This document shows, in pieces, positions 56,388-64,000 of a stretch of 64,000 nt of DNA. This DNA is from a virus: positions 1 to 64,000 of IMG/VR virus record IMGVR_UViG_3300042308_001049, one strand, 5' to 3'. The position numbers and the translations under genes are program-made. The notes under the pieces are model-generated. The model saw only the letters and a program-made list of their open reading frames with translations. It was not told where the DNA came from and made no database searches. Each line of letters opens with the position of its first letter. Positions within the stretch are counted from its first letter, which is position 1.

Positions 56388-59300
56388 TACAGTAACTATA
56401 AATAATATTCCAAGTAACTTTTTTGAATTGCAGGACTACTCAATTCAAGATGATAATCTTATAACTAATAGTACTGTACAATCTACTTTTGATCCTTTAC
56501 AAAATTATGTTTCATATTTTATTTATAATTTAAATAATGAAATAATTTACTCTAATGAAGCTGGGTTTAGTGGATGGAGTTTTATAAATGGTCAGGTTTA
56601 TCTTGATCCTCAAAGAGATCTTGAGCGAGTAGGATTTACTATAGGTGAGTATAATACTTTATATACATTCCTCAATAATGAGGCTTCTAGTTCTATCTTT
56701 AACCAATACTACATTGAGACTATCTCCCCAGATAGAACTGAAATTAGGCTTAATACTACTCAGATTCTTAATGCTAATGTAATAAATGGGGTTAATGCTT
56801 TAGCTACTAAAATCCAAAATAGCCCACTTACATATTTTGACTTTTACCTTAACTTTGGAGAAAATCAATTAGTAATTGCTAACAATATTCTGTTAGATAC
56901 TACCAACCCAAATGACCCAACTGTTCTAATTAAGTTATATGAACCTCTTCCTATAAACTTTACTTTAAAGGATGAATGTTGGATTGTCACTCAAGTAGCT
57001 CAACCTATTGCTTATAACATTAATATTGTTGAGATATTTGAACCACTAAGTGATTTAACTTATTTAAAAGGTCCTAACTTAAACCTTAATGTTAAAGACC
57101 AGATAAATAACTCCACAGCGTATACTAATTATGATACTTTATCATCTTCAACTTATGCTGCAGGCCCTAACAATCTACAATATCAAGTTAACAGTATTTT
57201 AGCTGAACGTGGGGTTGAAATTAATATTGATTACTCTGATTATAGTAATTTTATATATTTTTCTTCAGCGTTAACTCGTTTAGAAAATTTCTATTATAAA
57301 CTCCAATTAATTGAAGAATACAGTTACAGTGCTAGTTTATCTAACTTAGCGGGTTCTAGTGCTCAGGTTGTTACTAGTAAAAATATTTGGGAGGAAAAAA
57401 TTAATGAAATTATAACTACATTTGATGGTTATGATTATTATCTTTACTATTCTTCAGGTTCAACAGCATGGCCTAAAACCAATTCAGTTTACCCCTACAA
57501 CAATGCTACTACTGACTCGGTTGCAGGATTAACGTTTATACAAAGTCAATCTTTAGTAGCGGCCGATTACGACGAAAATAATAACAATGCGTTAATCAAC
57601 GCTATCCCAGCGTATTTAAGGGAAGATGAAGCGAATGCTCAATACGAATTGTTTATTGAGATGTTAGGTGAAATGTTTGATAACATTTGGATCTATTATC
57701 AAGATGTAACTGAAAAATGGAATGCTGATAACCGTTTACAATATGGTGTTTCTAAAGATATTGTAGCAGACGTCTTAAGAGATCTCGGTTTAAAAATCTA
57801 CCAAAGTAGTTTTGGTTCAGCTGATTTATATACTGCTCTATTAGGGGTTACTCCTTCAGGAAGTGATTTTCCATTCCCTTACATGACAGGTTCCTTACCT
57901 ACCCCAACAGGATTTGAGTACATTAATTCATCTATCTCTGCTTCAAATGGGGCCGTTCCTTTAGAAGACATTGAAAAAGGAACATATAAGAGATTATACC
58001 ACAACCTACCACTTCTTCTAAAGAAAAAAGGTACAACAGTTGGTATTCAAGATCTTATTACAGTTTATGGTATTCCAAGTACAATTTTAAGAGTAGCTGA
58101 ATTTGGTGGTAAAGATAAAGATGAATCAAACGATTGGGATTACTATAAGCAGAGATATAACTATAAGTTTGACACTAGAACTAATGGTTGGATCCAAACC
58201 GAATGGGCTTTAAATAGTGATTGGGGGGTAACTCCTGCTAAATCACTCGAATTTAGATTCAAAACCCCAGGATTAAATTCAGCTTTATCATTTGTTAATC
58301 AATCATTATGGAGTTTAGATGATGGCAGCCTAACTAAAATAGTATTAGAATATACAGGATCAGGATATGCTTCAGGTTCATATAGTGGATCAATAGCTAA
58401 TCCTTATAACGAATATGCTAATCTAAAACTTATTATAGGATCAGATTCAGCAAGTGTTTATTTACCATTCTTTGATGGAGATTGGTGGTCAGTTGGTGTA
58501 ACAGTAGATCATTCAAATGGTTCTGCTAATTTTACACTTTATGCAGCTAATAACATTTACAATGGTAATGATGGTTCTACTATAGGATTTATAGCTTCAT
58601 CTTCAGTAAACACTAGTAATTCAACTTGGAACGCTGGTACTACTTCATATTTCCCATCTGACTCTAGAAATAATATAGGTAAATATAGACCATTTACAGG
58701 ATCTTATCAAGAAATAAGATACTATACAGAAGTTATTACAGATTCTCTATTTAGAGACTATACAATGAACCCAGATTCAGTTGAGAGTACTTCAACTGAT
58801 CCTGAGTTAACTAAATTAGCATTTAGAGCTTCTTTAGGAGGTGAACTATATACTGGGTCAGTTTCAATACATCCTAAAGTAACTGGTTCTTGGGTTGCTA
58901 CTTCATCATTTGCTTCAGATAGTAACTTTACAGTTACAGGAGGTGATTATACTTCAAATACTGAAACAGTATACCTAGATCAACCAGCAGCTGGTATTAA
59001 AAATATTGTATCGAATAAGATACAAGTTGTAGATATGAACCTACCTTCAGGTAGTACTTTATCTCAATACCGCTCAATTCAACAACAACCTCCTGGTGGT
59101 AGTACTTATACTGAGAACTTAGCATATACTGAGGTAGCTTTCTCTCCACAAAACGAAATCAACGATGATATTATGGATCAACTTGGTTTCTTTAATATGG
59201 GAGACTATATAGGTGATCCAAGACAACGCTTTAATCAAGATACTTCATATCCTGATTTGGATAAGTTAAGAAATGCTTACTTTGAAAAATATATAGGTAA

Positions 59301-61866
59301 CTATGACTTAAACGACTATATCCGTCTTATCAAATTCTTTGATAATTCGTTATTTAAGATGATTAAGGACTTTACTCCTGCTAGAGCATCTTTAGCTTCA
59401 GGAGTAGTTGTTAAGCAAACTCTTTTAGAAAGAAACAAATACCCACAACCAGAGGTAGAATGGGCTAAGTATGATTATTCTGGTTCTATAAATACAGCTT
59501 TTATCTCAGGTGGTGCAGGAGGTTCAGTAAATAAATTAAACGGTTTAAACACTAACCCATATTACTTAGCTAATGGTTTATCTAATAATTACGGTTTAAC
59601 TCAAAGTTGGGTTGAAGGAGTTGTAAACACCTATGGCTTAGCTTATGTTTCTCGTTCAACCCAAGAAGAATTTTATAACGGTGAGTATAGTGGTTCAAGT
59701 TTTGTAGTTGAAAATGGTGAGTTAAATGAGGCTAACCCTTATAAACAACCTGTTACTCAACCTCTATTTTATGATGTAACTGTATACGATTCAAGAGCTA
59801 TCTCAGCGGGAACATACTTAAGCACATATTTTACCACCCCAGGCCAAATAAATATTTGGTTTGAAGAGGGACCACCTCCTAGTCCTGTTGATGATCCTAT
59901 TTTTATCCCACCCGGCCTTCAATATGGTCCAACTTATGCTAAAATAAGTTATGAGGATAAAAACTCAGTATATTCTAAGACTGAGATTCTTAATATGTCG
60001 GAATTTACTTTAATTGTTCCTAATACTTCTGTTCCTAGAACTTTTAAAGTTATAAATGCTATAGATGAAGCTGATATAAGAGCAGTTTTAACTTTACTAC
60101 CAGATGGAGGTACAGTTACAAATAATGCCTCATCTACTGATGTTTTGGTTTCAATTGAACCTTATTTACCTGAAGTATTTGTTAACTCAGATTATAATGT
60201 ATTAATTAATAATAGTGAATTAAACAGACCAAGTCAATTCATTCAACAAGTTGATTACACAACAGATCAATTAGTTCCTGTTAATTTTGCCCAGATCATT
60301 TCAGGTTCTGCTTTCCTAGCATCTATTCCTGATTCAAACTATACTATGAGAAAGCATATCTATCCAAGATATGTTGGTAGTAAAAACACAACAGATGATT
60401 TTAATATAGCATCAGTAAACACTGCTAATGATATAGAAATTAGTCAAAATGTTGATTTAGGAAACACACAACTTGGTTTACCATCTGTAGATCTAAACAG
60501 AACATATTTTGCCTACTTTAACTGGGCAGGTGGTACTGCACCAGAATGGGGTAATATCTACGAGGATAAAACTACGTATAATTTACGTTATATAATCGAT
60601 GAAAATGGAAATATTATACGCCCACTAAATGACTCGACAGGCATTAACTTAGGTATAATTAACCAGAATTTCACCGAAAATACTACAGCAGTATCAGCTT
60701 TAACTAATACTAATATATTTGGAACTAATCTTTCAATATTAAATGGATCATATAATATTTTTAAGAGTGGTAAAACAATCCAACCTATCCTTTACAGTCA
60801 AACTCAAAGCTATGATGGAAATGGAAATGTGTTAGGATATGGTTTTACTAGTTCAATCAATTTTAATATTCAGTTAGGTACAACAGGGGTCACAAATTTT
60901 GCATTTAATGCTTATAAAACTAGTGCTCAAAGTTATACCTCAACATCTGATACTCTTATAACATTCCCTAACGAATCATTTGATTATACAAGTGCGTATA
61001 ATACAGGAACTTCAATATATACTTTCACCCAAGATACTAATACAGCTGTTTCATTTATAGCTAATTTAAGAACTTCAGTATCATATGTTTATGATCCCGA
61101 AACCTCCCGACCTCAAAAAGTTAGTGTAACATTTGCTATTCAAAGATCAACTGATGGGGGTACTACATGGAATAGTTTAACAACTGGTGGAGCTACATTT
61201 AGTCAGGATTCTGGTGGAGTTAAAACTATTACTATGGTTACCCCATTCCGAAATTTTAATATAAATGATCAAATTAGAGTAGTATCCACAGGATATATTA
61301 TTAGACCTAATGACCCTGACAACCCCACAGCTACAATTAATATAAGTGCAACTAACACTTACTTTACAAATAAACAAGCACAAGGTGGATTTACAGTCCC
61401 AACAGCTTCAGTTACACCAACTCAAAATTATTGGGAGACAGGATCTGTAACTAGTACAGTTTTAACAGCATCTCTTGAATTAACAAATCTATATGGTTAC
61501 TATGCTTCTGGTATAGAAGATAGTGGATTCAGCTCTATAAACTATCCATTTACAATCCAACCATACGACGAGATAAGATTTGAAGCAATTGAACCAAACG
61601 CTTATACAATAATTTCAGCATCTCTTGATGACAAATTATATTTATATCTTGATAAGGCTATATCACCAACAGGTAGTAATGCTAATTTCTTCCTAATTAG
61701 AAGATATGTTGATGATCCTGCTTTTATTGTCCTAGATGTGGATAAACCTGCTGGTGATTCTGGTGAAGGAATTTTAAAACCAGAATATATAGCGGGTCGC
61801 GTTGAAGGTAAAATAGATCAAATATTAGAGAATCTACAAGAAAGAGGATTAATATCTCCTCAATAA
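56380..61866 (+). CDS. Large baseplate/tail protein (gp7-like) with LamG insert
   Basis: 1828 aa, the largest gene here. Residues about 400-590 contain AIPAYLREDEANAQYELFIEMLGEMFDNIWIY and the KGTYKRLYHNLPLLLKKKG segment typical of large baseplate-wedge proteins of T4-like phages. Residues about 610-800 form a LamG/concanavalin-like insert (SLEFRFKTPGL, WWSVGVTVDHSNGSANFTLY). C-terminal beta-rich domains and an extended tail ending GRVEGKIDQILENLQERG. Position after gp6 fits gp7, though it is much longer than T4 gp7 (1032 aa). Confidence 0.7.
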   Translation: MANTVTINNIPSNFFELQDYSIQDDNLITNSTVQSTFDPLQNYVSYFIYNLNNEIIYSNEAGFSGWSFINGQVYLDPQRDLERVGFTIGEYNTLYTFLNNEASSSIFNQYYIETISPDRTEIRLNTTQILNANVINGVNALATKIQNSPLTYFDFYLNFGENQLVIANNILLDTTNPNDPTVLIKLYEPLPINFTLKDECWIVTQVAQPIAYNINIVEIFEPLSDLTYLKGPNLNLNVKDQINNSTAYTNYDTLSSSTYAAGPNNLQYQVNSILAERGVEINIDYSDYSNFIYFSSALTRLENFYYKLQLIEEYSYSASLSNLAGSSAQVVTSKNIWEEKINEIITTFDGYDYYLYYSSGSTAWPKTNSVYPYNNATTDSVAGLTFIQSQSLVAADYDENNNNALINAIPAYLREDEANAQYELFIEMLGEMFDNIWIYYQDVTEKWNADNRLQYGVSKDIVADVLRDLGLKIYQSSFGSADLYTALLGVTPSGSDFPFPYMTGSLPTPTGFEYINSSISASNGAVPLEDIEKGTYKRLYHNLPLLLKKKGTTVGIQDLITVYGIPSTILRVAEFGGKDKDESNDWDYYKQRYNYKFDTRTNGWIQTEWALNSDWGVTPAKSLEFRFKTPGLNSALSFVNQSLWSLDDGSLTKIVLEYTGSGYASGSYSGSIANPYNEYANLKLIIGSDSASVYLPFFDGDWWSVGVTVDHSNGSANFTLYAANNIYNGNDGSTIGFIASSSVNTSNSTWNAGTTSYFPSDSRNNIGKYRPFTGSYQEIRYYTEVITDSLFRDYTMNPDSVESTSTDPELTKLAFRASLGGELYTGSVSIHPKVTGSWVATSSFASDSNFTVTGGDYTSNTETVYLDQPAAGIKNIVSNKIQVVDMNLPSGSTLSQYRSIQQQPPGGSTYTENLAYTEVAFSPQNEINDDIMDQLGFFNMGDYIGDPRQRFNQDTSYPDLDKLRNAYFEKYIGNYDLNDYIRLIKFFDNSLFKMIKDFTPARASLASGVVVKQTLLERNKYPQPEVEWAKYDYSGSINTAFISGGAGGSVNKLNGLNTNPYYLANGLSNNYGLTQSWVEGVVNTYGLAYVSRSTQEEFYNGEYSGSSFVVENGELNEANPYKQPVTQPLFYDVTVYDSRAISAGTYLSTYFTTPGQINIWFEEGPPPSPVDDPIFIPPGLQYGPTYAKISYEDKNSVYSKTEILNMSEFTLIVPNTSVPRTFKVINAIDEADIRAVLTLLPDGGTVTNNASSTDVLVSIEPYLPEVFVNSDYNVLINNSELNRPSQFIQQVDYTTDQLVPVNFAQIISGSAFLASIPDSNYTMRKHIYPRYVGSKNTTDDFNIASVNTANDIEISQNVDLGNTQLGLPSVDLNRTYFAYFNWAGGTAPEWGNIYEDKTTYNLRYIIDENGNIIRPLNDSTGINLGIINQNFTENTTAVSALTNTNIFGTNLSILNGSYNIFKSGKTIQPILYSQTQSYDGNGNVLGYGFTSSINFNIQLGTTGVTNFAFNAYKTSAQSYTSTSDTLITFPNESFDYTSAYNTGTSIYTFTQDTNTAVSFIANLRTSVSYVYDPETSRPQKVSVTFAIQRSTDGGTTWNSLTTGGATFSQDSGGVKTITMVTPFRNFNINDQIRVVSTGYIIRPNDPDNPTATINISATNTYFTNKQAQGGFTVPTASVTPTQNYWETGSVTSTVLTASLELTNLYGYYASGIEDSGFSSINYPFTIQPYDEIRFEAIEPNAYTIISASLDDKLYLYLDKAISPTGSNANFFLIRRYVDDPAFIVLDVDKPAGDSGEGILKPEYIAGRVEGKIDQILENLQERGLISPQ

Positions 61867-61869
61867 TAT

Positions 61870-64000
61870 ATGGGTGAACAAAGAATAGTAAATAAACGTC
61901 TTGACACTGATGGAGGTGCTTGGATTGATAGACGTTTGGCTTTCAATAAGGAAAACCTTTCAGTCTTAGATCAAGGTTGGAATGATTATGCTTTAACTAT
62001 TGATGAGTTTGGGGTTACTTCTTTAACTCCTTTAAGTAATCAGTTTTTTTGTATTCAATATGAGTATACTTCTAGTATTGATACTTTACTTAACCCATCA
62101 AGTAGCCACTTTTCTTTAAATAGTTTAACTTCATCATTAGTAACCACAGCTTCCTTTAACTATACTAGTTCAGCAGGATTACCTATGCTGTCATATTTTC
62201 AAATGACAGACCCAGTTTATAGTGGATCTTTAACTATTGTTAATAAAACTGATGCAAGTAAATTTGTAATTTTTGAATTTGATGGTTTTGTTAATAAAAC
62301 ATCATTTGGAGAATTTCATTTTGTTTCATCTTCAAATAATACTAGACTCTCCTCTTCAGCTTTTATAACTGATATATTTACAGATGATACTCCTGTTTGT
62401 ATAAGTTTAGATTTTTTTGGAGCTGGGGCAGGTGGGGGAGGTAGTGTAGGTCCACAAGGAGCACAGGGTGCACAGGGTGCCCAAGGTTCCCAAGGTACTC
62501 AGGGTGCCCAAGGTCTACAAGGCGCCCAAGGCGCTCAAGGACTACAAGGTGCTCAAGGAGCACAAGGCGCAAATGGTTCACAAGGTGCACAAGGAGGAAC
62601 AGGTGCCCAAGGCTCTCAAGGTCTACAAGGAGCACAAGGTGCTCAAGGAGATATAGGAGCCCAAGGTGCCCAAGGAACACAAGGTCTACAAGGAGCACAA
62701 GGCGCTCAAGGAGACACAGGTGCTCAAGGAGCACAGGGTGCAACTGGTTCACAAGGTGCAACTGGTTCACAAGGCGCACAAGGAGACACAGGAGCTCAAG
62801 GTGCACAAGGTGCTCAAGGAGATACAGGTGCCCAAGGCGCTCAAGGAGATATAGGAGCACAAGGTGCCCAAGGCGCTACAGGTGCCCAAGGAGGAACAGG
62901 AGCACAAGGTGCAACAGGCGCTCAAGGCGCACAGGGTGCTATAGGTGCCCAAGGTACTCAGGGTTTACAAGGCGCTCAAGGTGCGCAGGGAGACATAGGA
63001 GCTCAAGGTGCACAAGGTAATACAGGTGCACAAGGTGCTCAAGGCGCTCAAGGTGCGCAGGGAGACATAGGAGCTCAAGGTGCACAAGGTAATACAGGTG
63101 CACAAGGTGCTCAAGGCGTGCAAGGTGCCCAAGGAGGAACAGGTGCACAAGGTGCTCAAGGTCTACAAGGCGCTCAAGGTGCTCAAGGCGCCCAAGGAGA
63201 CATAGGAGCTCAAGGCGCCCAAGGTGCTACAGGTGCTCAAGGTTTACAAGGCGCCCAAGGCGCCCAAGGAGACACAGGAGCACAAGGTGCTCAAGGTGCT
63301 CAAGGAGATACAGGTGCTCAAGGTTTACAAGGCGCCCAAGGAGACACAGGAGCACAAGGCGCACAAGGTTTACAAGGCGCTCAAGGCGCACAAGGTTTAC
63401 AAGGCGCTCAAGGCGCCCAAGGAGACATAGGAGCTCAAGGTGCTCAAGGTTTACAAGGCGCCCAAGGCGCCCAAGGAGACATAGGAGCTCAAGGCGCCCA
63501 AGGAGACATAGGAGCTCAAGGTGCTCAAGGTTTACAAGGCGCCCAAGGCGCCCAAGGAGACATAGGAGCTCAAGGCGCCCAAGGTTTACAAGGCGCTCAA
63601 GGTGCACAAGGTTTACAAGGTGCTCAAGGTGCTCAGGGAGCACAAGGTCTACAAGGAGCACAGGGCGCCCAAGGTGCACAAGGAGGAACAGGTGCTCAAG
63701 GTGCGCAGGGAGCACAAGGTCTACAAGGAGCACAGGGCGCCCAAGGTGCACAAGGAGGAACAGGTGCCCAAGGTGCTCAGGGAGCACAAGGAGCACAAGG
63801 TTTACAAGGAGCTCAAGGCGCTCAAGGAGCCACTGGTGCTCAAGGTGCACAGGGAGCTCAAGGTGCTCAAGGAGGAACAGGAGCTCAAGGTGCTCAAGGT
63901 TTACAAGGAGCACAGGGTGCACAGGGTGCGACAGGCTCCCAAGGTGCTCAGGGTGCTCAAGGTGCTCAAGGAGGAACAGGAGCACAAGGAGCACAAGGTT
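61870..64000 (+). CDS. Collagen-like fibre protein, 5' part
   Basis: Open to the window end (at least 710 aa). The first 193 residues are a globular head. From 62449 onward every codon triplet reads Gly-X-Gln or Gly-X-(Thr/Ile)-like: [24 protein letters not shown]. That gives about 170 triplets with almost no proline. Collagen-like phage fibres trimerise through such Gly-X-Y repeats; here Gln in the Y position probably replaces hydroxyproline stabilisation. Likely a tail or capsid fibre. DNA is highly repetitive, so assembly length is uncertain. Confidence 0.88.
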   Translation, partial: MGEQRIVNKRLDTDGGAWIDRRLAFNKENLSVLDQGWNDYALTIDEFGVTSLTPLSNQFFCIQYEYTSSIDTLLNPSSSHFSLNSLTSSLVTTASFNYTSSAGLPMLSYFQMTDPVYSGSLTIVNKTDASKFVIFEFDGFVNKTSFGEFHFVSSSNNTRLSSSAFITDIFTDDTPVCISLDFFGAGAGGGGSVGPQGAQGAQGAQGSQGTQGAQGLQGAQGAQGLQGAQGAQGANGSQGAQGGTGAQGSQGLQGAQGAQGDIGAQGAQGTQGLQGAQGAQGDTGAQGAQGATGSQGATGSQGAQGDTGAQGAQGAQGDTGAQGAQGDIGAQGAQGATGAQGGTGAQGATGAQGAQGAIGAQGTQGLQGAQGAQGDIGAQGAQGNTGAQGAQGAQGAQGDIGAQGAQGNTGAQGAQGVQGAQGGTGAQGAQGLQGAQGAQGAQGDIGAQGAQGATGAQGLQGAQGAQGDTGAQGAQGAQGDTGAQGLQGAQGDTGAQGAQGLQGAQGAQGLQGAQGAQGDIGAQGAQGLQGAQGAQGDIGAQGAQGDIGAQGAQGLQGAQGAQGDIGAQGAQGLQGAQGAQGLQGAQGAQGAQGLQGAQGAQGAQGGTGAQGAQGAQGLQGAQGAQGAQGGTGAQGAQGAQGAQGLQGAQGAQGATGAQGAQGAQGAQGGTGAQGAQGLQGAQGAQGATGSQGAQGAQGAQGGTGAQGAQG
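62449..64000 (+). repeat. Collagen-type 9-base tandem repeat
   Basis: Degenerate repeats of GGN GCN CAA/CAG units, often in larger identical blocks (for example 62993-63050 resembles 63059-63110). Prone to slippage and length variation. Confidence 0.85.

Noticed and set aside
62378-63994. Long minus-strand and frame-shifted readings rich in Leu/Glu/His or Lys/His
   Set aside because: They are shadows of the 9-base collagen repeat; the + frame from 61870 is continuous and gives Gly-X-Y.

Overview
The window is one stretch of an AT-rich tailed-phage genome. Every gene I can support reads on the + strand. It looks like a T4-type myovirus infecting a host in the Bacteroidota. T4-type hallmarks are a gp44/gp62-like clamp loader, a gp55-like late sigma factor, gp25 and gp6 baseplate-wedge proteins, a phage DNA ligase, ThyX and a tRNA array. 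The host assignment rests on about 30 promoters of the Bacteroidota housekeeping type (TTTGGCT, exactly 17 bp, TATATTTA) followed by AT-rich leaders without a classical Shine-Dalgarno. No integrase, attachment site or CRISPR array was seen.

Layout. 1-4146: 3' end of a chaperonin GroEL gene, then clamp-loader subunits, an Nmad1/DUF1599-like protein and a RecB/Cas4-like nuclease. 4190-18675: after a ribbon-helix-helix gene, a tightly overlapped block of glycan genes: GT-B and GT-A glycosyltransferases, UDP-GlcNAc 2-epimerase, two nucleotide-sugar epimerases, a 2-hydroxyacid dehydrogenase, a methyltransferase, and a NeuB-like synthase with a NeuA-like cytidylyltransferase, which together suggest a nonulosonic (sialic-like) acid pathway. 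18653-28016: many small genes, an HNH protein, a glucosaminidase-like lysin, DNA ligase, a metallophosphoesterase and ThyX. 28158-30744: adhesin-like proteins (fibrinogen/intelectin-like and two LamG paralogues). 30833-44781: small early-type genes. From 32.8 to 38.8 kb these form an array of mostly one-gene cassettes, each with its own promoter and a shared leader, several separated by a hairpin that serves as both terminator and promoter. A MoxR ATPase / unknown / VWA-metallopeptidase / nucleotidyltransferase-like cluster follows. 44797-47364: 13 ordinary tRNA genes, two aberrant tRNA-like genes, at least three other structured RNA candidates, a YkuK-like protein and a tiny lipoprotein. 47401-64000: HD hydrolase, gp55-like sigma, baseplate genes, a 1828-residue baseplate/tail protein and the start of a long proline-poor collagen-like fibre that runs off the window.

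How it may work together: early and middle genes are read by unmodified host RNA polymerase from host-type promoters. The structural genes (49.9 kb onward) lack those promoters and follow the late sigma factor, so they are probably late. The glycan block, the adhesins and the collagen fibre probably shape the virion surface. The most unusual content is the terminator-promoter cassette array with its iteron-bearing upstream region (32.1-32.8 kb), and the unassigned structured RNAs inside the tRNA array.
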